64,000 bases of DNA from DATFVJ01 sp963826515 (lineage in GTDB: Bacteria; Actinomycetota; Actinomycetes; Streptosporangiales; Streptosporangiaceae). The notes below the pieces were generated by a model that did no database searches, was not told where the DNA came from, and saw only the letters and a program-made list of their open reading frames with translations. The position numbers were made by a program, and so were the translations under genes. The stretch is taken from positions 186,001 through 250,000 of the forward strand of contig CAWGXI010000006.1 in NCBI GenBank assembly GCA_963826515.1, written 5' to 3'. Of this stretch, positions 53,759-62,272 are shown one piece after another (position 1 is the stretch's first letter; every line of letters starts with the position of its first letter).

Positions 53759-54901
53759 ATGGATGAACACGCAGGGCCGACGGGGCGGCAGTCTCACGCG
53801 AATTCCGGAGAGCAGCTAGCGCAAGAGTTGCCGGGAATCCAGCAGGAGAACAATCCGGCGGCAGCCCGACGCTGGCGAGCTCGTGACAACATAACGGGCC
53901 GCGAGGTGGCTAAGGCCTTCGGCCGAGCGATGTACTCGATCTACGTTGACCGCCGCAGTGGTGCCGACGAGAGAGCCAGGAAACCGCTTGATATTCGTTT
54001 GGTCGACAGGTTTGCGGCGAAGCGCCTGGCGAAGTCCACGGAAGCTGCGCCGGTCCCCCCTGATGAAGAAGCCGAGGTACTGGCCGAGTTTGACGCTGTG
54101 TACCAGGAGGCGTGGAGATGGCATGGAACGGGCCGCTATCAACATCGGGGTGGCCAGACCGTAGACATATTGCGGGAGATTGCTCGTGAGGGAGGACTAC
54201 GTCCGCACGAGGATGTCATGGACCCGATCGTGGGCGAAATGGATTCGGTCTCGACCGCGGCATCTCGCATGTATGCCCGACCCTACGCCGATATGCACCA
54301 AGATCGCATTGAGCCAATGTTATACCGCTACGGAAAGGCAAGCTACTGGGCTCAGTTCTTTGTATCGCCGATTGCCTTGGAGGGGCTGATCGAGCTAAAA
54401 GCCTGGCGCAAGGGTCCAGCACGTGACCGCGCCCGAAAGGTCGGCAGCGAGGGACTAAGCAAGTGGCGCAATAAAGTCAACGAGTCGCCATGGCAGAAGA
54501 ATATTTTCCCAATTTTCGACCAGGGCTCGGATATTGGAGGTAACTATCCTATTCTTATCGGCATAAAAGCGGGCTCATTTCATGAAGTTCAAATATCCAG
54601 GACCTTATCGCGGTTTGAAAGCCGATCGGAACATCTCGTCCCTATTGAAGCGTTTAGTCACCTGGAGGTGCCGCTGGATAAAGTGCCGGAAACCCGAGCC
54701 AGGCTAGCAGAAGGAGGCTATTCCAGCATTTTAGTGCTCTCAATTGAGCTGGGAGAGTACTTTTGCTCCAAGCAGTCTTTCTCTGACCTGATATCAGGTA
54801 ATCGACTCAGTTTGCCGGGAGAGCATGCTCCAGTCAAATCTCACTTCGAGCCGCCAGCCGACTTAGCGAGCAACAGCCCAGCCCCCGGCGCGTCATCCTA
54901 G
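53759..54901 (+). CDS. Putative ADP-ribosyltransferase-like protein (toxin or effector)
   Basis: A 380-aa cytoplasmic protein without signal or membrane segments. Its middle resembles an H-Y-E type ADP-ribosyltransferase: His122 in AWRWHGTGRYQHRGG followed by ILREIAREGGLRPH; then SVSTAASRMYARPYADM (Tyr172/Tyr176); then a strand NYPILIGIKAG and EHLVPIEAFSHLEVP with Glu297. These match the fold's order of motifs, but I know no close named family, so the activity is inferred. The N-terminus (1-50) is polar, the C-terminus disordered. The gene is distinctly AT-richer than its neighbours, suggesting recent acquisition, and has no obvious antitoxin gene. The start is set by the leaderless promoter; a longer frame opens at 53612. 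Confidence 0.6.
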   Translation: MDEHAGPTGRQSHANSGEQLAQELPGIQQENNPAAARRWRARDNITGREVAKAFGRAMYSIYVDRRSGADERARKPLDIRLVDRFAAKRLAKSTEAAPVPPDEEAEVLAEFDAVYQEAWRWHGTGRYQHRGGQTVDILREIAREGGLRPHEDVMDPIVGEMDSVSTAASRMYARPYADMHQDRIEPMLYRYGKASYWAQFFVSPIALEGLIELKAWRKGPARDRARKVGSEGLSKWRNKVNESPWQKNIFPIFDQGSDIGGNYPILIGIKAGSFHEVQISRTLSRFESRSEHLVPIEAFSHLEVPLDKVPETRARLAEGGYSSILVLSIELGEYFCSKQSFSDLISGNRLSLPGEHAPVKSHFEPPADLASNSPAPGASS

Positions 54902-54916
54902 CCTAAGTTGCCACAC

Positions 54917-55960
54917 CTATTCGCTGGCTTCCGGCTGTACCTGCTGATCGGCATTCACTACGGACGACACAGCTAGCGGGGATGATTGCCTGCGGCCGTT
55001 GTAACGCCCCGACGGAGCCACCTTTTCCTTTTCCGTGCCCTCCCAGACTTGGTCAAGGAACGTGCTGATTTCTCCGGTGAGCCGGCCTGGCCACACCCAG
55101 AGTTCGGCAAACGTGCGGGTCCGGATCAGCCTGGCATTGGGCAGTTGCCTCGGCAGGCGTTCCGCGTCAGCGAATGAGTGGATCAGGTCGATTCCGTGCC
55201 CCAATACCAGGGCCGGGGCGGTGATGCCACGCCGCTGGTCACTCGTAGGCGCGATCGGTCCGATCAGGACGCCATGCAGCACCGCGGCCGTTTCGTCGGG
55301 GTCTGACGCGACTGCGCTGACGAACGAGTCGAGCGCACCGATGCCGGATGGGGGCACATGCCGTGCGACCCGGGAGAGCAATCGCACCACGCGGTGGCCG
55401 TAGTGAGCCAAGATCAGGACCGGCATGAACGCACCTACCGCCGCGGGCACGGCCGACTCGAGCACCGGCATTTCCAGGACCAGGCCGCGTACCCGCTCCG
55501 GTGCTGCCACCGCGGTCAGCAAGCTCACATTCGTACCGAGCGAGACACCGCCGAGCACTACCTGATCCACGCCGAGCTCATCGAGCAGGCACAAGACCTG
55601 CTCGGCGTACAGGTCCATCCGCATGGCGCCAGCGTGGCGCGGCCGGTCGCTGCGGCCATGACCCAGCAGATCGAGCAGCACCACCCGATTGCCCTCGGCG
55701 GCCAGCCTGCGGGCCAAGTGACGGCTGAGGTTGGCATCGAGCAGCAAGCCGTGCAGCCACACGAGCACTCTGTCGCCCGACCCGTGAACCTCGTACGCTA
55801 GTCTATACTTACCGTAGGCAAACGTGTGCCTAGTGTCACGAGGCCCTGACTCTACATCGTGCTCATCTATCGCGCCCACATAGGTATCTTTACGCGCACA
55901 CGCGCGGTCACTAGAGTCGATGGGCCCTTCAATGATCCCGCAGTTGGCCGTTGATCGCAT
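54917..55960 (-). CDS. Alpha/beta hydrolase
   Basis: A hydrolase of up to 347 aa; the exact start is uncertain because the first roughly 40 residues are poorly conserved. Core motifs are RVLVWLHGLLLDANLSRHLA (oxyanion HG), VVLLDLLGHGRSDRPRHAGA, the nucleophile elbow GGVSLGTN, and a C-terminal APALVLGHGIDLIHSFADA with the acid Asp. The final catalytic His is not obvious: the usual GH near the C-terminus reads TFAELWVWP. It may therefore be altered or non-hydrolytic. It converges on the ART-like gene with 15 bp between stops. Confidence 0.8.
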   Translation of the reverse strand: MRSTANCGIIEGPIDSSDRACARKDTYVGAIDEHDVESGPRDTRHTFAYGKYRLAYEVHGSGDRVLVWLHGLLLDANLSRHLARRLAAEGNRVVLLDLLGHGRSDRPRHAGAMRMDLYAEQVLCLLDELGVDQVVLGGVSLGTNVSLLTAVAAPERVRGLVLEMPVLESAVPAAVGAFMPVLILAHYGHRVVRLLSRVARHVPPSGIGALDSFVSAVASDPDETAAVLHGVLIGPIAPTSDQRRGITAPALVLGHGIDLIHSFADAERLPRQLPNARLIRTRTFAELWVWPGRLTGEISTFLDQVWEGTEKEKVAPSGRYNGRRQSSPLAVSSVVNADQQVQPEASE

Positions 55961-56221
55961 TCGTGATCACTGTCGGCCGGCACCGCGCCTCATGCTGGTA
56001 GATCAGGGCCGCGCACAAGGGCCTGGCCTCCGGCTCTGGCTGACTCGGTCAGGCCATCGGCCGTTCGTCAGCGCGGATGCCAGATCCGGGGCGTCGGACG
56101 CCGCCCGGCCGGCGGCCGCTGGCGCGTGCGCCGTTACTGCCGAGGTACAGGACCTTGGTCGCTACCATTCCCCGCGGTCTCGGCCTAATTGCGAAGATAG
56201 CCTCCGGGGGAGGTGGCCGCC

Positions 56222-56497
56222 ATGACCGACACTGCGTCCGGTACCAGGCTAGATGAGCGGTTGGCGCGCTGGGTCGTGGACGGCCCGATCGGGGCCGGGC
56301 AGGCGGCGCGGATTGAGGCAGCCAAAGCGGCACGCGCCGCAGGGCCGCGGTCCCAGGTGACGGCTCAGGCCGCAATTGGTGAGACGGGGCCTGCGGTCGT
56401 CCGCTCACATATCACGCGGGCGCGTAAGCAGCGTGATACGGAGGCACCCATAAGACGTCCACTCCGGTTCGGCCGAGAGGAGAGTGAGCTCAAATGA
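56222..56497 (+). CDS. Small hypothetical protein coupled to a universal stress protein
   Basis: The ATG at 56222 follows GGGGGAGGTGG. The 91-aa product starts MTDTASGTRLDERLARWVVD and has GPIGAGQAARIEAAKAARAA, a short helical segment like the N-terminal module found before some actinobacterial membrane and stress proteins. The C-terminal half is basic. Its stop overlaps the next start (ATGA), so the two genes are translationally coupled. Function unknown. Confidence 0.6.
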   Translation: MTDTASGTRLDERLARWVVDGPIGAGQAARIEAAKAARAAGPRSQVTAQAAIGETGPAVVRSHITRARKQRDTEAPIRRPLRFGREESELK

Positions 56498-56930
56498 GCA
56501 CAACTTCCGGGCAGGAGCGGATCGTCGTCGGCATCGACGGGTCGCCAACGGCGAACGAGGCGTTGGCCTGGGCGATCGATGAGGCACGCCTTCGCGGACG
56601 CGGGCTGCGTGCCGTTCACGTTTTCCCCGCCTTAATCTCGATCGTTGGAACGAGGGCCCACGAGTACTTACCCAGATCGAGAAGGAAGAGGCCGCCATAT
56701 TCGAGCGGGCGCTGGCGGCAGCGCCCCCGATGGATGATCTTGACGTCGAGCGCATTTTGGTGGGCGCGAACCCCGCCGAGGTGCTGGTCGATGCCAGCCG
56801 CGGAGCGAACCTGCTGGTCCTCGGGTCACACGGTCGCGGTCGTTTCCGCGGGATGCTGCTGGGTTCGGTCGCCACCCACTGCGTGCAGCAAGCGCACTGC
56901 GCGGTAGTTGTGGTCCGCCTCGACGACTGA
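56494..56930 (+). pseudogene. Universal stress protein, single frameshift
   Basis: The N-terminus ERIVVGIDGSPTANEALAWA is the Usp ATP-binding strand and helix. The C-terminal part, in another frame, has ERILVGANPAEVLVDASRGA, LLVLGSHGRGRFRGMLLGSV (the G-x2-G-x9-G(S) nucleotide loop) and CAVVVVRLDD. A one-base loss near 56670 separates them; the linking sequence PQIEKEEAAIFERALAAAPP is readable in the third-part frame. Otherwise the domain is complete, at normal length (about 145 aa), so sequencing error is possible. Confidence 0.8.
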
Positions 56931-56962
56931 GCGCACGCGAGCCGCCCCCCGCTTCCGCACGG

Positions 56963-57658
56963 TCACCCGGGACCTGCCTGAACCGCGCGCCCAGACGGCG
57001 CCTGCCGGTGTTCTGGCGGGTAGCTTGTCCTGTCACGCACGTCGACGACGCCTTCGGCGTGGCGGATCGCGTCGATCAGGTCAGCGGCGATGGCGCGGCG
57101 CTCCACCTGGCCGGTGATCGTCACGATGCCGGATCTCACGGTCACATCGAATGCGAACGGGTTGAGCGCGAACTCCCCGGCAATGATTTTCTTGATCACA
57201 TCGTCGCGGATCTGCTCGTCTGGCCGGTCGAAGACGCTCAGCACGTCCACCCGGCTCACGATCCCGGCCAGCCGGCCGTCGTCGCCGATGACCGGCAGCC
57301 GCTTCACCCGGCGCGCGCACATCAGCCTGGCCGCGTCGGCCACGCTCGCGCCCGGGCCGATGGCGATCGCGGGTGTGCTCATCAGCCCGGCCGCGGTGAC
57401 AGCTGCCGCCTTGGCCTGCTCCCCGCGGCGCCCGCTCGCCAGCACCGACTTGCCCGGTCCCGCGAACGGCTCCGGCCCGACCTCCTTGAACAGCAGATCT
57501 GCCTCGGAGACCACGCCGACAACATGATCGGCCGTGTCCAGCACCGGCAAAGCGCTCACCCGGCGCCGCCGCATCGCGGTCACGATGCTCTTGTAACCCG
57601 CCGTCTCCCGGACCGCTGCAACATTCCTGGTCATCACGTCCCTGACGCTGCTTTTCAT
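56963..57658 (-). CDS. CBS-pair and BON domain protein
   Basis: A 231-aa cytoplasmic protein. CBS 1 (VRDVMTRNVAAVRETAGYKS, RRVSALPVLDTADHVVGVVS) and CBS 2 (LMSTPAIAIGPGASVADAAR, VKRLPVIGDDGRLAGIVSRV) form a Bateman module that binds adenine nucleotides. They are followed by a BON domain (DDVIKKIIAGEFALNPFAFD, VRSGIVTITGQVERRAIAAD). The start at 57658 (MKSSVRDVM) is preferred to an in-frame ATG at 57709. Such proteins are often in hypoxia/stress regulons with universal stress proteins, which fits the convergent Usp gene. Confidence 0.93.
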   Translation of the reverse strand: MKSSVRDVMTRNVAAVRETAGYKSIVTAMRRRRVSALPVLDTADHVVGVVSEADLLFKEVGPEPFAGPGKSVLASGRRGEQAKAAAVTAAGLMSTPAIAIGPGASVADAARLMCARRVKRLPVIGDDGRLAGIVSRVDVLSVFDRPDEQIRDDVIKKIIAGEFALNPFAFDVTVRSGIVTITGQVERRAIAADLIDAIRHAEGVVDVRDRTSYPPEHRQAPSGRAVQAGPG

Positions 57659-58056
57659 GATGGCCGCCCCGCGGTGCTCACGTATCTGGCCGATGTCAAC
57701 CATTTCCATCGCCCCTCACGTTCAGGCTGCGCGGCCGCCAGACGGGGGAATAGAGCCTTTCGTCACACCACCTGCCAGCGAGGAAGATCCACCAAACACG
57801 ACCCCCGCGACCGCCATCGCGCGGTGGCCCGTCACAGGCCCGGCGCCGATGCGGCAGCCGTTCGGTATCAATGTCCTCAACGGTTCCGTGGATGCGCCAC
57901 AGCCTCAGCACCTCGTTTTAGTTACCGGGAGGAGCAGGTGCCGCCTGGGAGGGCTTGGCCGTTCGCTGGCGGGACGCCCTCGCGCCAGGCGTGGGCACCG
58001 TGCAGTTCGGTCCGGTCCTCCACCCGGGCAGCACTGTCAGCACCAGCTGATCGAAG
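57659..58056. other. Intergenic region
   Basis: About 400 bp between the CBS-BON gene and the GAF gene. It should hold the CBS-BON promoter; no gene seen. Confidence 0.4.
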
Positions 58057-58989
58057 CTACGAGCGTGCGGTCCCTGCTTGCCGCACCTCGCCGAGGTGGC
58101 GATCGACGTCACGGATCATCTCGTCGGACGTGTCGCGCTCGGGCGACACCCAACCGCACGGGCACCCCGCGGTGAAGCTCTCCAGGCTCAGCAGGCGATA
58201 CCACCTGTGCGCCGGGTCATCCTGCTCCTCCTTGCTGACGACCCCGCGAACGTCTGCCGCTTCCTCGGGTTTGTCCCCGCCCTCCAGCAGTAGCCGGGAC
58301 GGCCCGGCGGGCCGGTCGGCGCCGCTGCCGCTGTCGATGACGAGGGCGTCGAATCCGCCGGCCCGGATAGTGCGAAACGTGTCACGCGCCTCGTCGAGCT
58401 CGAGGCGCAATTCCTCCATGTCGTCCCCGGGCAGTGCCGCCACCGCGCCAGCCTGCTGCGCCTGGCGCAGCAGCAGGGCGAGGGCGGACGCGGCCTGCAG
58501 GGTCAGCGATTCCGCCCATCGGATGTCTTTGCTGCTGAAGCTGTCGCGGGCGCGGCTGTAGAGGTTGACCGCGCCGATGGTGGCGTCGTTGACGGTCAGC
58601 GGCAGGGAAACGGAGCTGCGCACCCCGGCCGTCAGCGCGTGGATGCGGTACTCACTCCACCGGTCATCTGTGGCCAGGTCGGGGACCTCGACCCGCTCGC
58701 CGGTGCGCAGTGCCTGCATCCCCGGACCCTGCCCGCGGCCATACTGGATCTCACCCAGCAGCATCGCGAACTCATCGCTGCTGGCCACGGTGGCGACCTG
58801 ATTGTCGCGGCGTATCGTCACCCCGCACGAAGTCCTCGGCACCACCGCCGCGGACAGCGCGGCGAGCTGTTGCAGGAAGCCGACGACATCCGGCCAGTCG
58901 GGCAGGTTCTGCAACTCGCTGGACGCCGCCGTCACGTTTAACGCGTCCAGACCCATCGCAGGATCCTGGCCTTCGGGTTCGCGGGTCAC
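58057..58989 (-). CDS. GAF-domain sensor protein
   Basis: This 310-aa cytoplasmic protein has an N-terminal GAF domain (WPDVVGFLQQLAALSAAVVP, LLGEIQYGRGQGPGMQALRT, SSVSLPLTVNDATIGAVNLY, ASALALLLRQAQQAG). After a helical linker, LDEARDTFRTIRAGGFDALV resembles the start of PAS-linked modules. The C-terminus is probably not a catalytic domain and includes CPCGW. The start could be the GTG at 58989 or the ATG at 58956 (MGLDALNV), which has AGGA upstream. Ligand and output unknown; it is divergent from the MMPL pseudogene. Confidence 0.82.
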   Translation of the reverse strand: MTREPEGQDPAMGLDALNVTAASSELQNLPDWPDVVGFLQQLAALSAAVVPRTSCGVTIRRDNQVATVASSDEFAMLLGEIQYGRGQGPGMQALRTGERVEVPDLATDDRWSEYRIHALTAGVRSSVSLPLTVNDATIGAVNLYSRARDSFSSKDIRWAESLTLQAASALALLLRQAQQAGAVAALPGDDMEELRLELDEARDTFRTIRAGGFDALVIDSGSGADRPAGPSRLLLEGGDKPEEAADVRGVVSKEEQDDPAHRWYRLLSLESFTAGCPCGWVSPERDTSDEMIRDVDRHLGEVRQAGTARS

Positions 58990-59067
58990 AGTGCCGGTCC
59001 AAACTCAACCCCGAACTCCGGGACCTGTTCATCATACGCCAAAGGTGGCGTCACCGGGCGGCGGCAC

Positions 59068-60977
59068 ATGAAGAACCTCCTATGCGGCCAACGATACCCG
59101 AGGGCTCGCACCGCCGCGGACCGGGCCAAGGCAGCCAAGGACGTCAATAGCTTCATCGCGCTGCCCGGAGTCGTCCCGGGCCAGGTGATAGGCCCGATCC
59201 AATCGGCCGACGGCAAGGTCATCCAGACCATCCTCCAGGTCAATCTGGGCAAGCAAGGCTGGAACGGCGCGGAGAAGGGCGCCGACTCGATCCGCGCGAT
59301 CACGGCGTCGAACGCGAACGGCCTGACCTCCTACCTCACCGGCGCGCTCGGGAGCGCGGCCGACAACAGCAAGATCTTCAAGGGCATCGACAGCACGCTG
59401 TTGTACTCGGCCCTGGCGGTCGTCATCGTGATCTTGCTGATCACCTACCGGAGCCCGGTGCTGTGGCTACTGCCGGTGATCTCGTCTTGGGTGGCGCTGA
59501 TAACCGCCGAGGCGGTGATCTACCTTCTCGCGGCGCACGCGGGCCTCACGGTCAACGCGCAAAGCGCGGGCATCCTGTACGTGCTGGTCTTTGGCGCTAG
59601 TACGGACTATGCGCTGCTGATTGTCGCGCGCTACCGCGAGGAATTGCGCCGCCACGATCGCCGCCACCCGGCGATGGCCGAGGCGCTGCGGCGTGCGGGA
59701 CCGGCGATCATCGCGAGCGCGTCTACCGTCATAATCGCCCTGCTGACGCTGCTCGCCGCGGACCTGCAGTCGACGAAGAGCCTGGGGCCGGTGCTTGCGA
59801 TCGGCGTTGCGGTCGGCGCGTTCGCCATGCTCACCTTGCTGCCTGCCCTGCTGGTGATCTGCCCCCGAGGTGTCTTCTGGCCGTACCGGCCGAACTACGG
59901 CACGGCCGAGCCGAGCGCCCGGGGGCTGTGGGCGCGGGTCGGCTGGAGCATCGCGCCCCGGCCGCGCAGGGTGTGGATCACGACCGCCGTGGTTTTGGGC
60001 GTTCTGGCGCTTGGGTTGACCGGCCTGAGGGCCCATGGCCTGACCAATGCCCAGTCCTTCCGCGGCCATCCCGATTCGGTGATCGGCGAAACCGTGCTCG
60101 CCCGGCATTTCCCCGCCGGGGCGGGCGAGCCCGTCATCGTCATCGGCAAGGCAACCGCGGCGGCCCCGCTGCGGTCCGCTTTCGCCGCGACCCCGGGAAT
60201 CTCCGGCGTCACGTTCCGGAGGCCCGGGCAGGCTACGCCTACCTCGAGGGAACGCTGATCTCACAGCCGGACAGCCAGGCCGCATACGCCACCATCGACC
60301 GGGTACGGTCCGCCGTGCACGCGCTACCGGATGCCGGCGTCCTCGTCGGCGACGCTACGGCGATCAGCCTGGACGAAGCGCGCGCATCCGCGCACGATCG
60401 CAATGTCATCATCCCGCTCATTCTCGTCGTGGTGTTCATCATCCTCGGTGTGCTGTTGCGGTCGCTTGTGGCGCCCTTGATCCTGACCGCCACGGTGGTG
60501 CTGTCGTTCGGCGCCGCCCTCGGTGTCAGCGCCGTGTTCTTCGACCACGTTTTCGGGTTCGGCGGTGCGGACACCTCGTTCCCGCTGTTTGTGTTCGTGT
60601 TCCTGGTAGCGCTCGGCATTGACTACAACATCTTCCTGATGACCCGGGTGCGGGAGGAGGCGAACAGGCGCGACGCCCGGCGCGGCGCGATCGTCGGGCT
60701 CGCCGCGACCGGCGGGGTTATCACCTCAGCCGGCTTCGTGCTCGCCGGCACGTTCGCCGTCCTGGCCACGATCCCGTCGACGTTCCTCACCGAGCTGGGT
60801 TTCGCGGTCGCGTTCGGCATATTGCTCGACACGATCATCGCGCGGGCCGTGCTCGTTACCGCGCTGAACCTGGACCTCGGCCGGTGGATGTGGTGGCCGA
60901 GCAGGCTGGCACGCAAACCGGACCCGGCGCCGGCCGAACTCAGCCAGGAGCGCGCCGCTGCCATGACCGCGGGCTGA
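59068..60977 (+). pseudogene. MMPL/RND-family transporter, N-terminally truncated and frameshifted
   Basis: The readable parts carry the first transporter repeat (YSALAVVIVILLITYRSPVL, ILYVLVFGASTDYALLIVAR, ALRRAGPAIIASASTVIIAL) and, in another frame, the second repeat (NVIIPLILVVVFIILGVLLR, FLVALGIDYNIFLMTRVREE, TSAGFVLAGTFAVLATIPS). About the first 100-120 residues, with helix 1 and part of the external domain, are missing. A base is lost near 60216, where TTCCGG should read TTCCCGG. MMPL proteins export lipids or drugs using the proton gradient; this copy cannot work as sequenced. Confidence 0.85.
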
Positions 60978-61071
60978 CCAGGTCCGCCGCGAGCCGCCAG
61001 GCGCCGTTGGGAAACGAGCGTTTTCCTGACCCGTGAATCGGCGGATTCGCATCCAGCAGTGAGCGGGCCGC

Positions 61072-61151
61072 TACAGTCTGCCGGGGGGATCCCGGGGGGT
61101 CGTCCCGGGTCCCGGGGTCGTCCCCCGGGGCAATCCGGGGCAATACAGTCT
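61072..61151. repeat. GC-rich double hairpin flanked by 8-bp direct repeats
   Basis: TACAGTCT at 61072-61079 and 61144-61151 brackets a 64-bp core made of CCCGGG and TCGTCCC repeats that can fold into two adjacent strong stems. It may be a terminator for the MMPL remnant or a miniature inserted element with target duplication. Confidence 0.55.
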
Positions 61152-61232
61152 TAACGGCTCCGCGGGGTGTCGCGCAGCGCACGCGGAAACCTCCGGACGC
61201 TGGGGAGCGAAGGCCAATATACCAAGATTTCG

Positions 61233-61273
61233 TCCTAGGAATTGACATATGCTAAAATGTATGGAACTAGGAT
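61233..61273 (+). promoter_or_regulatory. AT-rich promoter/operator candidate
   Basis: This island contains TTGACA (61242-61247), TGCTAAAAT (61251-61259, extended -10-like) and a 6-bp inverted pair TCCTAG/CTAGGA (61233-61238 and 61267-61272). The elements are not spaced as one standard promoter, so the exact use is unclear. Confidence 0.3.
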
Positions 61274-61357
61274 GAATTTCCGGTGAGCCCGGCAACAAGG
61301 CCTGGGACCATAACGGCGTGATAGTCTTTGGTTGCCGCGCCCGCTCGCGTTAGTGCG

Positions 61358-61445
61358 GAGTTTCACGAGAAAGCGAAAATCACGAGAAGACGAAGTTCAC
61401 CAGAAGTCGGAGTTTCACGAGAAGACGGAGTTTCACGAGAAAGCG
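61358..61445. repeat. 18-bp degenerate tandem repeat, about five copies
   Basis: GAGTTTCACGAGAAAGCG occurs at 61358-61375 and 61428-61445, GAGTTTCACGAGAAGACG at 61410-61427, with two diverged copies between. The repeats are purine-rich and AT-richer than the surroundings. They lie 160-245 bp upstream of the next gene. Confidence 0.8.
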
Positions 61446-61603
61446 GCGCGCAACGGGACGTTCTGCTCATATAACCCGAGCGCCGGCCGGGCGTGCGGGC
61501 CTCCGGCAGGCTGTGGCGGCGGAGTCGGCCCTGATCAAGGGAGCCGCATCCGGTTCCTCTATCTAGCTCCGCTCCTGGCGGAGCGAAGAATGCCGAGGCA
61601 GAA

Positions 61604-61879
61604 GTGGCGACCGTGCTGATTTTCCACGAGGTCAATGATGTCGACCATTGGCTTGGCTCACCGCGACGGGAAGAGGTCTTCGGACCTATGGGCATCACGG
61701 TGCGTACGTTCGTCGACCCAGAGAAGACCAACCGGGTCGGGTTGATCGTGGAAGTTCCCGACATGGCTGCCTTCCGGCGGGTGATGGAGTCCGAGGTGGC
61801 GGCCGACGCAATGAGATTTGACGGGGTCCGGCCCGAAACGGTTGTGATGCTCGTCGAGCCGCAACCTGGCGACTCCTAA
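61604..61879 (+). CDS. Small alpha/beta protein, 91 aa
   Basis: The GTG at 61604 opens a compact 91-aa protein: VATVLIFHEVNDVDHWLGSP, VGLIVEVPDMAAFRRVMESE and ETVVMLVEPQ. The strand-helix-strand order suggests a dimeric alpha/beta (ferredoxin-like) fold. No catalytic residues can be named. The next gene, 58 bp on, encodes a protein of similar size and probable fold, so the two may form an operon. Confidence 0.7.
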   Translation: MATVLIFHEVNDVDHWLGSPRREEVFGPMGITVRTFVDPEKTNRVGLIVEVPDMAAFRRVMESEVAADAMRFDGVRPETVVMLVEPQPGDS

Positions 61880-61937
61880 CCGGCGCGTCCGAAGGCCAAC
61901 TTCGGCGAAGCATTTAGGCTCGAATTGACCGGGGACA

Positions 61938-62228
61938 ATGATGGCATACGGGGTTGTGCATTTCTTTGCAGGCGGCACCAGAGACCAGTACGAGGCATCG
62001 GTTGCCGCGGTGCATCCGGGCGACGGACGGTTGCCCGACGGTCAGATCTTCCACGCAGCTGGCTCCTCGCCAGGGGGATGGACGATCATGGCCGTCCACG
62101 AGTCGAAGGAGAGCTGGGAGCGGTTCCGCGACGGCATCCTCATGCCACGGATGCAGCAAGGTATCGAGGGCGGGTTCGCGGCACCGCCCCATGAAACAGC
62201 CGTCGACCTATACGAAGTCCTGCCGTAG
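61938..62228 (+). CDS. Dimeric alpha/beta-barrel-like small protein, 96 aa
   Basis: The ATG at 61938 follows GGGGA. The 96-aa protein has YGVVHFFAGGTRDQYEASVA, GQIFHAAGSSPGGWTIMAVH and SWERFRDGILMPRMQQGIEG, a pattern I have seen in many actinomycete conserved proteins of the ferredoxin-like (Dabb/monooxygenase-like) fold. No defined reaction. It is likely co-transcribed with the preceding gene. Confidence 0.75.
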   Translation: MMAYGVVHFFAGGTRDQYEASVAAVHPGDGRLPDGQIFHAAGSSPGGWTIMAVHESKESWERFRDGILMPRMQQGIEGGFAAPPHETAVDLYEVLP

Positions 62229-62272
62229 CCACCCGTCGTTTCGCGGGCGAGCAGCGCATTGGACTTCGGGCA

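Larger units (their letters stand above)
60978..61603. other. Repeat-rich intergenic region
   Basis: About 625 bp without a supported gene. It contains a GC hairpin cluster flanked by TACAGTCT (61072-61151), an AT-rich promoter-like island (61233-61273) and an 18-bp degenerate tandem repeat (61358-61445). Confidence 0.6.

Noticed and set aside
61242..61258. TTGACA with TAAAAT as one standard promoter
   Set aside because: Only 5 bp separate them, far too short for a sigma-70 promoter.
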